From the NCBI GenBank assembly GCA_949752735.1, contig OX457039.1:50400306-50464305 (forward strand): a stretch of 64,000 nucleotides of DNA, read 5' to 3'. Below the pieces are notes generated by a model. It saw only the letters and a list, made by a program, of their open reading frames with translations, had not been told where the DNA came from and did not search any database. A program made the position numbers and the translations under genes. Origin of the DNA: Lumbricus terrestris. Taxonomy: Eukaryota > Annelida > Clitellata > Crassiclitellata > Lumbricidae. Positions 42,701-55,900 of the stretch are shown here, piece by piece (the stretch's first letter is position 1; each line of letters opens with the position of its first letter).

Positions 42701-43836
42701 AAATATCAGTTACATACCGTACTCTTCCTGCCTTGACAATGCTGTAGTATATTCATTTTAATTGCAATTACGGTTTCAGTGACAGACTGAAAAACGGTCA
42801 ATGCTTAACTGAAATTTATCTTTCAGGTGTTCGTGAAAGTCAGGCTGGTAAAGATATTTATGCTAATATTAACAGTTGATATTCTTGGCACAGCTTTATC
42901 GTTGGCAGTTTTTAATAGGATTACACTGTATTTTTCATATCGCAAAAGCTTATAGGATTATGGATATTAAAGCATTTTCAGATGTTTCCTTTTATATTCT
43001 TTACACATATCTTGCTGCTCTAAATGAGCAAATGATGTTAAACCTGGAAAAGGACAATGAAATCATGATCACTGCAACTGGTCCATGATTCTATGGTATT
43101 ATATAAAATAATTATAGACCCAGTTTGGTGATTGGAGTACAATATTACGGTAAATTTAATGTCTGGTTTGTAACCATGTGATCACAGTTTGTCTTGACGT
43201 TTACCCTGATGCATTTTATTCATTGGTTACAAACTTACAATGAATCAGTTTTCAATGTACGTAAATCATTTTGCAAAGCCATATCAGAATATCTCTATTA
43301 ATGAAAGATTTTTAAAATTATTTTATCAGGAGTTTAGAAATAAGGTTATTGTCTGCTAAATTTCATTACTGGTACTTAGATGCTGAACTAACTTATATTG
43401 GAATATATTATTGTTAACTACTGATGTATTCAAACGTTAGTATGCAGTTGCCAACTTGCCAAACTGAATGAGATGCTAGTGGCCAAAGATACCAGAGTTG
43501 TCCCTGGACATATTGATAATGCAGTTGTAAGTCAACGTTACAACTTAAACACATGCTCTGATGCAACCAGATTGGTTTCATTCAGACGGATCCATGCATG
43601 ACACAAGCAAGTGTTTCTGGAGACTAAAAGTACCTCCCGCAAGAAGGCTTACGCTCTGAAACATAGAAATACTTTTTTCTTGAAGCCAAGAATTAGAAAT
43701 TTGCTTGTAAGGGGTATGAACTGACTGTTGCATTTATGGTAATAATTTTTGAGGAAGCTTTTGAAAAAATGATGTACGTGAGATTAGTAGGTGGTTAGAG
43801 ACGAACACATTTGCCCGGCAAGGTGTACTGATTTTA

Positions 43837-43901
43837 GCGCCTCTTAGTAGAGATCTTGAAGGAGCGCTATATAAATTTATGTGATTGATTGATTGATTGA
43901 T
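43837..43901 (+). mobile_element. SINE/LINE 3' tail fragment
   Basis: GCGCCTCTTAGTAGAGATC, then CTTGAAGGAGCGCTATATAA and a GATT repeat, the same 3' module as in family A SINEs, without the tRNA head. Confidence 0.6.
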
Positions 43902-46605
43902 TTTATCTCCATAATTCTTTTATCAAAGCACACAAGACTACCTACCATTTGTGTACGACAGGGAACTCACTCATACTGTGACTTCTCCTCAAAGGATCAG
44001 TGAATGCAGGGTTGGATCAACAGAGGAAATGAGGGATTTAGTTGGTTTAATAATTTAGACACAAGCTCCATGAAGTCATGCAAATATGTTATCAGTTATG
44101 CAAGGTCAAACGACTTGGGCAGACAGGGCCTTTTCTAGTTTTAGCGTATACCATTGCAGCATCCCACATGTTGACGGAATGTGCACGCACATATAATTTT
44201 GTCACCACTCCAATTCCTGCATGCATAAGCAGCTTTTCATATTCAGCATTGTTGTTTGCCTGTTCTGTGACCACATAAATTATCGCCATGGGTTTTTATC
44301 ATTAAAATGCAGTTGGTCCGTCTGCATGCAAAACTTACACTTAACTTTCTACTGTTCCATGTATTTTTAATATTGTGGTTATATGGAACTGTATTGGTCT
44401 TTCATTAAGCTAAGCGTATATACCCGGTAGGTACTTGTGTTATGTATGAAAGCCAATTATGCAAACAATGAGGAAAGACGTTCTGGTGTATGGAAAACTG
44501 TTTTCTTGTTTCCACGTGAACAAAGGTTTCACCAGCACCTCTGCAAGTTACTAAAATTCGCTATATTAAGTGTCTTCATATGTATATGTTGTACATGTAA
44601 GCCAGTGTAGCACAGAATAGAAGCGCACAGTGATGGTTGGTGGAACTGTGGTAAATATTACATATCTGTAAACTTGTATCCTGGTTGGCATGTACATTTC
44701 ATTTTCTGTATTCTCATGTTATTGCTACCTTATGCCTGGTTGGGGCATTTACACCTGGCTCTGCCAGTCAATGGTTATGCATGGCAATTGAGCAATTACT
44801 TTACCTCATGTTATCTATTTTGCAATGTTGTGGGTTAGTTTTTATGCCTGTCGCAGACCATTTAACCATGTGGTAACCTTTGTTTTAAAATCGGTTTTGT
44901 AACATTGCAGCAAGCATGCACATCAACACTTGAGACATGTACAGGTCCTATGTGACCAGTTTGGTAGGATTGCCAGCCATGATAATTCTTACATTTATTA
45001 TTTTTGATGACGCAGGTCTATAGATGGGCTTTCTGAATTCCCTTGTTAAGCATTTCAGTAGTGAGAAAACTGTTGTATTAAGATTTGTTGTTCATTAAGA
45101 TCTCCTTACTTTACTGAGGGCATTTGTAAAGGCACATCAGAATAAAAAAATTCTTTACAGCCACAGATCACTGGAACACTACTTATGTCTGATATTATAA
45201 GAACTAGAATTTTAAGTCTGGTTGTATTGTGAAACTCAAATGAGATGGCATTCTATGACCCTGCTTTTAAACTTTTAGTTTTATTGAACAAGATTTTATG
45301 CTAATTGCAACGTGTATTTACCTTTAAGTTATGAACATGTTTTCATTTGGTGTGTTGACCATGATGTGAATTTTTGTATATATATGAAACACTTTCAGCC
45401 TGTTTTGCTCTATTGAAATAACTTAATTCTGGAAGCAAGTTTTTGAGATTATTTGACATTCCAGAGTGCAGTATGTGATTCAACTTACTGATGTTTCTAT
45501 ACATGTAGACAGACAGCTGAAATCATCTTATTCATAAGAGACAGTTTAGGGTTTAGTATGTATATATATGAAGAGCGAAAGGGGTTTAGCCCAAATGCAT
45601 ATACTTGCTTATGTATGGGGGGATCTACCAATAATAGTGTATGCATAGAAAATGAACATGCAAGTACTAACCGGGTGATGTAGGACTCCTGGAAAGGTGA
45701 AACTTGTATGTCATGGACAAAGGTGGTGGACGATCTTTCCTATTAAACATGTTAATGCTGTTAATCCTTGATTTTTATTGTTTGCACGAGTAAAAAATAG
45801 ACATTCTCTCAGATTCAAGCATACATGCACAGGTTGGTTGGTTTAAAAAGGTGTGCATAAACACAGTGGGGGAAATTTTCAGGATTTCTGCTTACTTATT
45901 AAATGAATGGCTCTTAGTTTATACATTGTGATTGATGGTCTTTCCTGTGTTAGAGCACCTACTAAGGCAGATGCATAGAGTGGCTTTTGTTATGTAGTTT
46001 AGGGAATAACTGGGTAGACATTTTCATGTGAATCCGAGTATTTGGATGTGCTATTTTTCGCATCAAGGTACGAACCCAGTACCATTTTATCTTCACAAAT
46101 TTCATGTATCGGTAATAAAGAATTATCAATTTACCAATTTTTGTACTTCTAATGCTAATACAATTCTCAATTATATGAACTTGACATCCATTGTGGACTT
46201 TTTAAATTGTCATTTGTGGCGAATTATGAGTGAAACACAGTTAAGTTTGTTGAATCATTGTAACAATTTTATTTGCAAGCATTTGTTTTTAGTATTTACT
46301 GAGGCAAATAGTGCTGAAAATGGGCTGTTCAGCCAAAGCAAATGCCTGAGGCTGTTTCCGGTTATTCCTTAAAATATAGCTAGGTTGCAGATGTACTTGT
46401 TTAATTTTAGCTCACACTGAACAACATCAGTGCAACCAAGATTACGTTTTGACTTTTTCTGTCTGGAAGACTGTATATTGCTCTGGTGTAAATCTTTTAT
46501 GTCAAGTGGTTGGTCTTTTTTGCCCAATAAAATAGCCTATATGTGACCTGAATCCGTGCAATTGAAATTATGTTCAATATATGTATAAAACCTAACCACT
46601 GCTAT

Positions 46606-46893
46606 GCATGGGTGGAGTTTATCAGGAGCTAGGGGTCTAAGCCCCCCAAGAAGTCCCAGTCATATTTTTTACCACGTAAATGGTATCTTTACTTGGGCGT
46701 GGCCCCCCAAGAAGGCGCAGACTCGGACTTTTTTCAAAGGTCATCAACTTTTTTGGCCGGAAAATTAGTTTTTTTCGGCGAGATTAAAAAAGGTCAACTT
46801 TTTGGGGCCAAGAAAATATTTTCCGGCGCCTCTCAAGTCTCAGTCCCGACAAATTTAGCCCCTCCAATAATGGAAACCAAACTCCGCCCATGC
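46606..46893. mobile_element. 288-bp MITE, GCATGGG-YGGAG family, copy 1
   Basis: Ends GCATGGGTGGAGTTT and inverted GCATGGGCGGAGTTT. TGCTAT directly flanks both ends (46600-46605, 46894-46899), a 6-bp target duplication. The interior has CCCCCCAAGAAG and a GGTCATCAACTTTTTTGGCC motif. Same design as 63107-63392. Confidence 0.8.
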
Positions 46894-47569
46894 TGCTATG
46901 TGACAGCAACAATGATATCAAGGATGTTTTGTGAAACTGTTAAAATAATTAAACAATGAAATTAAAGTAAAGTGGCATCTTCCATGAGCACGTACAAAAT
47001 TTGGAAGAAGACTATCAAGACTGTTAACAACAGACTAATCCCTTTCTCATAACTGAGTTGCAGTTTTGTCAACCTGTTTTTCTAAATAAACAAACATATA
47101 CACAAGAACAGATAGTAGGCAGAAATGCACCTACACTTAATCAACTAATGAAGAAATTTGGTGCTTCTTTAAGCTTTAAACTAAACAAAGGACACTGTTG
47201 TCAAACAAATAGCCTGTAGTTACGCTCTTTGTCATTTTGTTTAAAGGGATTTACTGATTTATAGTCTGCATTAAATGAGCATCTTTTACAATGTGAATGT
47301 CGTATAGGACTTTCAACTTTCTAGTACCAATTGTGGAAAAACATAGTTTGGTTACTCGAGCAGTTTTGTTCAATCTGGTCATGAATGTAGGCTTTGCTGA
47401 AATATATGGACTGTGCATAATTTCTAAAGACTCCTGTTAAAAAATTTAATGTCTGTTGTGCTTTACAGTTTACCTTTTCTCATCCTCTCAAGAATCTCCT
47501 AACCGAATATCAATTATCTCAAAAAAATTTCTTCTTCTTTCCCTTCAGACTAGAATTATTCCCTTTGGC

Positions 47570-47985
47570 GAGGGGTCAGCCACTCGGAGCCTTCTCCTCC
47601 ACTTGTCTCTTTTCCAGTGTCTTCTTTCTTCATTTTGAGCAACTTCAGGTATTGTTGTGTCACGTCCTCCCATCTTTTCTTCTTTCGTCCCCGGCTGTGT
47701 CAACCATATACCTTTGCTTGCATGATTCGTTTGACACAGCTATCCTCCTCTTTTTCTCATTACATGTCCCTTCCACCGCAGCCTAGTCTCTCGTGCCTTG
47801 TCATTTATACATGCCACTCCGTCTTCCTGATGTCCTCACTTCATTTCGTGTCTTTCAGTGATATCCTGAGCATTGCAGCATTCGCATCTCTGTTCTTTCC
47901 TGCAAACCCTCGTCACTTTTCGTTAACACCCAGGCCTCTGCTCCACATAGCATTACCAATCTCGAAAAATCTAGCAACTTATTTA
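47570..47985 (-). pseudogene. Decayed LINE reverse-transcriptase C-terminal fragment
   Basis: On the minus strand the frames read MLCGAEAWVLTKSDEGLQER (compare LYGxExWxLTKxxExxL), then RLRWKGHVMRK and GRKKKRWEDV, the order found at the C-terminus of non-LTR RT proteins. Several frameshifts and stops. The long plus-strand ORF here is its antisense shadow. Confidence 0.6.
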
Positions 47986-48209
47986 CTAGGACTCAAAATT
48001 TTAACTCATATGCACTCACATAATATCAGTATATCGTGGCTCAACACTGCACCTTTGCTATTGTGGGCCTTTCTATATGAATAACCTCCCTCTCTCTAAC
48101 AATATAGTAAGATCTTATTGTGGTGTCATCCTCATCACTTTCTGATTTCAATGGGCTGTCCCATATTCCAAATTTTATGAATGCATTGACCCACTCAAGA
48201 TAATTGTAT

Positions 48210-48440
48210 AAAATCTATTCATTTATATAGCACAATAACTTCAGAGACACTCTCAACACAGAAACCGCAGGGACAAAGAAATGAGAGACTGATGAGAAAA
48301 CAAACAAGTCATTAGTTTAACCCTTAGTGAGGGAGGAAGGTCATTCCTCATGGAGAGACCCACCACAGCAAAGACCCGATGATGGGCCAGAGCAGTTCTA
48401 GTCCTAGGAACAAAAAGTTCAAGCACAAGGAGTGGGACAA
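48210..48440 (-). pseudogene. Decayed CR1/L2-like LINE 3' end
   Basis: On the minus strand PRTRTALAHHRVFAVVGLS then NDLPPSLR matches the RTRxAxGxRxFxxxGPxxWNxLPxxLR ending of such ORFs, followed by a 3' tail with TATATAAATGAATAG. Frame is partly open but isolated. Confidence 0.55.
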
Positions 48441-48519
48441 GGATGCAGATAACAGCTTTCACACATTGAGAGGTATTTATGGCACCTGCCCTTTTCAACA
48501 CACAAGACATCAATTATTG

Positions 48520-49487
48520 AATACTTATCCAAGAAAAACATTCCACGATCACAACCCTTTGAACCAGTCGTTCCCTATCTTAACTGACCTACTCTCCATT
48601 AAACGATACAAGTGAATTTGTGGATCGTCTGTGCTCAACTAACCAGCTATGCAAGCCAAACATTCTTGATAGCTGTGGAAGTTCCAAGAAGCACAAGATT
48701 ACAATAACACCAGCTACCCATGTAACAACTTGATTCTTAGCATAAAGAAATATTTGGAATAACACATTGGAATCATGGGTTGAATGTCACAGAGGTGGTT
48801 GCTTTCTCTGACATAGCACAACCACATTCAAAGCATTTTAGACACCAGACAAATCAGAATATTGATAAAGCCGTTTCCTCCTGGCATCTGAAAAGGTTTA
48901 AGCAGCAGCATCTTCAAAAACTCGCATAGCACACAATAAAACACAACTTCAGACACTCCACAATCTCATGTTCAAACGATGTCCTGGTGCACCTCTTAAT
49001 TGTCGCTTACTTCTGCCTCAAGAGTTCTGCATTTAAGAATTAGACTTAAATTTGGAGTTCGCAACATTTCCGTCTGTTCTTGCTTTGAAGCAAGATGTAG
49101 TTACACGAGATGATCACCCTGGGTTTGCTAGGTCCTTTTCACATCAGGCTGTCATTGGTACCTAGCAGGAATAACAATAACAACAGTTCTGTATCATTCC
49201 GAGCTCATACAATCTTACACGACCCAGAGTTGAGTTTTTATTTCTGCAGACCTATTGTTCTCCACAGAATAACTTTTGTCATCACAGACAGGGACCAATA
49301 CACTCGTCAAATACATCGAGTACAAGGGATCCTGACAAAACAATTTACATTAACAGGTCAGTCTGATCATGCTTTGAATTACAATACGTTAAGCCAATGT
49401 AATCATACAGAAACACAGCTTCATTAGTATGTAATTGGAAATCATTACATAAAAACAATCCACTGTATATTCAAAATGCATTTCTTA
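48520..49487. other. Intergenic, nothing recognised
   Basis: AT-rich sequence between decayed LINE DNA and the end of SUGT1. Short ORFs have no family motifs. Confidence 0.5.
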
Positions 49488-49491
49488 TTAA

Positions 49492-49553
49492 CCCTTTGAA
49501 CCCGGCAGGCCGGAATAGAGTTACGGGAGCTCCGAGTTAAAAGAGCTAAAGGA
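49492..49553. mobile_element. Relative of the 71-bp TTAA mini-element
   Basis: TTAA then CCCTTTGAACCCGGCAGGCC, matching the left end of 35282-35352, and GGGAGCTCCGAGTTAAA near the right end. The right inverted repeat is eroded (AGAGCTAAAGGATTAA). Confidence 0.6.
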
Positions 49554-49922
49554 TTAAAAATGATCAGCTGTGGTTCTACCTAAAAATTAAAACACACTGA
49601 TCTGATCTACTTTGTTTTTAAAAATATCAACAGATGGCCATTGTACAAAGGAATTGTAAAAAGAAATTTTGTAAGTGCATCACTGCATTTTCTTGCGGTG
49701 GCCAACTGTCCATGCCTCTGATTTACATTTCGTGGTGATCTTGAACATGTCACAAATTTAATTAATAATAATAATGATGATGTGTCATCACATTAAAATA
49801 ATCAGAACTGCAAAAGTTTTAATAATATTCTGGATGTTAAAATTCTGTTGATCACAACTGCAATTAAGCACACAGTCCAGAATGTGATTAATAAGTTGAA
49901 TTAAAGCAAGAGAGGTTGTTGG

Positions 49923-52900
49923 TTAGTAGTCCCACTTTTTGAACTCCATGCCGTCAGGTGGCTTTATTTCAACTGGCTTTTCACCGATTTCCTTCCAGTT
50001 TGTACTCAAAACTGTTCCACCAGATTCTGACTGAAAACAGAAGAAAGCAATTGATCTTTTATAAAAAAAAGACACTAAATATATTCAGAGTGTAAAATAA
50101 CGAGCTGTGATGCTCATACAGCTGTATGCTCAAGTCATGATTTATTTCATGATAAAACATGCAAATGATTGAATTTAATTTAGGAATTTGATTCTCTCAA
50201 ACTGAATTTAATGTAGGAATTCATTGCTCTCAAATTTTTATTACAAGCTATGATCTCCCTTCAAAGTTGTGCTTATTACATCCGAACAATCAAACTTCAT
50301 TTCATGAATTTCTCAAGTCTTTCTTCCTTTGCTGTGGCTGGACTGGGAATGCTCCTGAGTAGATTTCTTGAAGGGGTGCTAAATAAATACATAGAATGAA
50401 TAAATCATGAATGAATGAATGAACACTTTAATAATCGAACAATCTTTTAGATATATGTTTGTTTGTTTGTATGTGCACTTGTTATAGCGCCCCTTCAAGA
50501 TCTCTCTACTCAGAGGCGCTCCCGAATGCAGAGCGGACACTGTATCGGAGTCTCACGCCGAAGCGCTGAGCAATTGTGAGTGAAGAACTTGCCCAAGGTC
50601 CTTACGCGGCGAGGTGGATTCGAACCTCGAACCTTCTGGCTTCAAGGCAACGACGCCACCACTACACCACCGCGCCCCATGGTTTATATGGTTGAAATAC
50701 AAAGAAGATGAAGTAAAAGTTCTGACTTCAAATAAGTTACAATCACAGATTCTGTTTACACACCCAATCCTACTGAAAAATCACAATGTTAAAGAAACTG
50801 CAGCACATTAAGATTTGCGTACAAATGATTTGTTCATCGCTCGTTGAACTTCCTCCGAACCGTCGGAATAGATCTGCTGGAAGAGTTTGTTCAGAGCAGC
50901 GTCGCCTTCCAACTTCTCGTCCTTCTCTTCCTCTTTGATCTCGGCAACCATCTTGTCCCAGTTTCGATTGTGATGACTTGACGACGGATAAACGTGGGAA
51001 TTTTTAGTATCTGAAACTAAATGAATTCACAGGAACGTTAAGTCGTGCCTGCAACCCAACCTGATTCGACAGTTACAAGCGTTGCTTGCGAGATTACACA
51101 TTTTGCACCTAAGGTGAACATTGGAAAGCTAAGACAAACTATAAAAGATTCCTGCTTTTTACTCACTATTTTTTTACATTTGATGACCTTCACCTTAAAC
51201 TAAATACTCTAACAAAAGTACAACTCCAATAAGTTTAACAACTTGTTGACAGTGAAGAAGAGCAGTCTCTTAAGCAGCAGTCTCATATGTTGGAAGAGAC
51301 AGCAACTTCATTTTTTAGTGTCGGGACCGACAGTACTTAGTCAATATGCTTATTATAGCTGTTTTGGCTAGAGGTATAGTAGAAATCTCAAAAATAAATA
51401 TCTGCCATGGTAGGAATTTAAATCCTTCATCTCTCAGTTGGCACAGTCCAGCACGCTAACCACTAACTTCATTTTTTAGTGTCGGGACCGACAGTACTTA
51501 GTCAATATGCTTATTATAGCTGTTTTGGCTAGAGGTATAGTAGAAATCTCAAAAATAAATATCTGCCATGGTAGGAATTTAAATCCTTCATCTCTCAGTT
51601 GGCACAGTCCAGCACGCTAACCACTAACATGCAATGTGAATAGTGAACTGAACATAAAAAAAAGAAAATGCCATTTCGATTACCAGGAGTGAAGTGTTTA
51701 ATCTTTGGCTGCTTTCCATCAGATTCCAATTTCTCCCAACGAATTCCCTCTGCTTTCTTAAGCTTTATTTCAACCTGCCAATAGTTTCATATAATTATGA
51801 AATATGAGTGTTCACTAAGTAGCTATAAATAGTAACACTGCACAAGTTACAAAAACAAAATTCCAGAAACAATAACGATCAGTAAATTATATAAATCTAC
51901 GACTGAGGCTGCTTTTATTTACACCAATTTTGCTGATCCTTATTGGCCATAAATCACTATGTAGCAGATGAAATAAACATATTAAAACGCAGGAATAGAA
52001 TATAAACCAACAAAGCAAAATACCAGTTTTGCAATCTAACTTGTGTAAAGTACTGACTAAGCTTTAGCACTGCAGTTAAAGCCAAAACTTACCCGAGAAG
52101 AAAGGATTTTAATCTGACTGTGGGCAGGAGACACAGCATTCGCCAGTTCCAGTTCTAGACTATAGTCACTTCCAGATGGTAGAACGACAGTACAACTCAG
52201 CTACAACAGAAATAATTGGTTTATTAACTTTTCTCAATAAGAATCTTTGATGTATTGTATACACTGAAAAATGAATGGTGAATCCCAACACCTCAGAGCT
52301 TCTCCAGATGATACAGAAATACCATTTTCTTTTAGATAGTATACGCCATGTATGCCCATCCAGTTCCATGCATTTCCAACAGCATCCCTGAAATGAATTT
52401 GGAAGCAGACATCTGACAGTAGGCGCCATAGGCTGCATTGAACCATCATCACTGGCAACTCCTTAATTGAGTCTATGCTCTCATTTCATTCTCACCTTAA
52501 TGCACAACAGTCTCAAACTGTTTATCCACCATAGGTTGCATCTGTCATAGCAGACTAATCTACTGGAATATGAAAAGATGACAGCTAGCTTGTGACACAT
52601 GATGCCATGAACATTCGACACTGACACAATAGAAGCTAATAAATAATACGCCACACACTTATCATTTCCAGTGTTTCACTGATCTCTACATTCTCAAGTG
52701 CTCAAAACTGATTTATTTACATGCCTCTAGAGATTAAACATACATACCGAGTGTTCTTGAATGTCACATTTTACATCTTCTTTTTTGACATTTTTCAAAA
52801 GCAGTGATACTACCACTTGTGACTCGGTCTGATACCATTCATATCTGAAATAAAAATAACGCAACTGATACACAACTGCAGACATTAATCATTATACATG

Positions 52901-55900
52901 TGCACGAAAAAATATTATGCGAAATATACACACGATTAAAATATCTGATTATCCTTGAACTTGCAGCTATTGTAACTGTAATGTGAACAAATACCCAGGT
53001 TATCCAATATCCATATACAACTCATTTAATGCAGACTATTAAGCAGTATCCAGAAATTGAGCAGTGCTAAAAGTAAAAGATTTATGATAGAATGGATACA
53101 GTATTTTAAAAACTTGCCTTGTTTTAGGGCCAGAAGGCATTGGAACAGCATCTGTTTTCGGCAAATTTTCTTTACCATCTTCCTCTGAATTCAACTAATA
53201 GACACAAAAACATTTTACTTAATATTTAGCTCTGAATTCAGATAACAGATCCACAATGCATATGCAGTTAGTCAAGTTCTCAATTTCTTGACCATTTACA
53301 TTTTAAACAGCATTTAACTAAGTTACAAACAATGCCTTGCTAATTGCAAATGTTCAGTAATTAGATGCGCAATCTGATTCATAATTTTGCCCACTAATTG
53401 CTTATATATTTCTTTGCAAATTCAGCACAGTTTTGTTTTGTTCTTATTCTTAAAAACCAAGCTATGAAATATATAATTCAATACAATTTAATATGAGACA
53501 GGATCCATTAAAGCTGAACAGGTCAATGACCATAGATTGTCCATGGGAAGATGAGACGGTGAGGGAGAGGACTGGCCACCAACAAGTAGCTAACACTTCA
53601 TATCAACGACCATAAAATGTCAGTGCTTTAAACTATACTGACAACAAGACTGTACCACACACCAGAATTTTGCTCTGACAGCACTAAATTAGTTGCTTCC
53701 CTGTGCATTATTACAGGAACCCAAGACGTGTTCACAGATTGGATAATGTCAGCAATGGTACCTCAGAGCCCTGATGATCTTCGACAGATAAATGACTCCC
53801 ACATTTGTTGATCCATTCATCGAACGTTTTGTCCTCTGCTATAATCAGTTGAGAACAAAATCAATAACCATATAATATCAAATATACCAAGTTTTCACCC
53901 TTGCAGCATGACTTACAGGATAATAAGTTAGGATACCTATTGTTACATGTGTCATCTTCTAATTAAAAAATGGAATCTACCCAGCAGCAGCATCGTGTGC
54001 TGCAAGTGCTGTCACTCTGCACATAATGCTGTCAACTGGAATCCGTTGTTTGGCTCCAGATGTTCATACAAGGCCCCACCGCACAAGCCTCTACCTTATA
54101 GTACAGCATTCTGCTAACTGTCCAGTTCTTAAGGACATTAAACATCATACAAGCGCAGAGCAACACTCAAGACATATCTTTTCCAAGGCACACTCTGACT
54201 GATTGCGTTTGTGTCTGTAGAGGCACCCTTGTAACGGTATGTGCTGTGCTACGGTGCCATAGAAATTGTTATCATTATTATTATTATTACTCGTCTAGTG
54301 TTCTACTAATGTCTACTGTTCAATCACAGTGACATTGATTCACTCAAAACCATGGTTACAGCAAAACAAACCTACATTCTCCAAGAAAGAGATTATCAGA
54401 TCTGAACTGTTAATAAAAGAAACTATTTCCTCAAATGGCCTTCTAAATCACACGGACTTTTAATTTTGCACAAACCTCTCTTCTTTTATGGAATTACCAA
54501 GTTTTGGGCGAGAAAGTAGACCTAATCAAAATTTAAAAATCCATGAGTCTAATTACAGTCAAAAATGAATACAGAAATTTATACGAATTTAAATAAACTG
54601 ATGAGAAGCATTCAAAACTTACAGTTAAGATCTTTTCCAACAAGTAGCATTTGATTAGCAGTCACAAAGTCATTGAGCCGAAAACAGGCAACTCTGTAAA
54701 CCAATATCAAAACACAATTAATAAAAACAGAAAACGGAATTGTATAAAGCCACCAACTAACCTTTGTTAACTATATCAGATCAGATCAAACTACATTTTT
54801 ACTAGGGAAACATAAGTTCCTGCAGAAATTATTCTGATAATTTCTTATGAATGCATACGTTTAAGCTATACAACTGTGACAGGCGCTTTATAAATCCCAA
54901 AATCTCCTCACTCACTCAATGTAGTACTCATTTGGGGGGGGGCCGGTAGAGTAATGGTTAACACGCTGGCCAAGAGTGAGAGAGGTAGTGAGTGCGAGCC
55001 CCCGTTGGGCAGATTTGAATTTGTAGGCTGCCATCGGCGCCGTGTAATTACAAAGCTGTCTGTTCAGTTAGTAGTTAAGTTTAATTAAGATTACTGCATA
55101 ACTTGTAAATGTAAAGCGCAGTGCGTCTTGCAGGCGTTTAATTAAAGCAAAGATTATTATTATTAATAACCTCAGATCAAATGTTACTAATTAGTACCTC
55201 AAACATTTTAAAAGGCGATAATAACTATCAAGAAACACTAAAACCTCGTGCCCTGAAGCACAGAAATAATTTTTAAAAGTCTTTTTCTCTATTAATGAAC
55301 TGTAGTAGTAAAAAGACAGGCCTACCCTTTCCGCAAATACGCCTTTGAATTCTTTGGATTGATTTCTAAGGCCTTCTCAGCATCAGCAAGGGCCTCTGTT
55401 AAAAGAGAAGAACAACAATTTAAAAAACAAAGAACAAGTCATGCATAAAATTGATTCTATTCAATCAAACAAAATAACAAACAACCAAATCACCTAAATT
55501 TGTTTCATCTAAGCAAATTAAATAACGAGTTTGGGAGCACCAATTAAGTTAATGGGTCATTCCGTGACAAATCAACCAAGGCCTCCCACACTCCGACTCA
55601 GATTTTCCTGATTTTTTCACCAAAAATCAATTATCATCTGGTATGAAGAACTGGAAAGTTTCAAGTGTCCAGAGTGAAAACTGACCGAGTTATGGGGTCC
55701 TGAAGTTGGTGGGGGTAGGCCGAAAAGTGAACGCGAATTTGCGTCTGCGAAATTTTTGTCATTTTCAGACGCCAATAACTTTGGATCTAGACCAGCTAAA
55801 CACATTTGGTTTTCAGTTTTCAATTCTGTGCATAGCATGGATTGGCAAGGTCAAGTAACATTTGCTCTCTCTAATATGAGGAATTCATAAGAATTTTTGA

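Larger units (their letters stand above)
41583..46599. other. Intergenic / SLAIN 3' region
   Basis: No gene that I can support. It holds a decayed LINE stretch near 42260-42700 and a SINE/LINE-type tail at about 43837-43901 (GCGCCTCTTAGTAGAGATC, then GATT repeats). The remaining short ORFs lack motifs. Confidence 0.5.

Noticed and set aside
47456..48084. Plus-strand ORFs of 60-155 codons rich in Ser/Leu/Phe
   Set aside because: Antisense to a decayed minus-strand LINE RT fragment.
55617..55838. 73-codon ORF occurring in mirror image at 55617-55838 and 60046-60267
   Set aside because: It lies wholly in the terminal inverted repeats of the foldback element; identity of the two copies comes from the arms, not from coding constraint.
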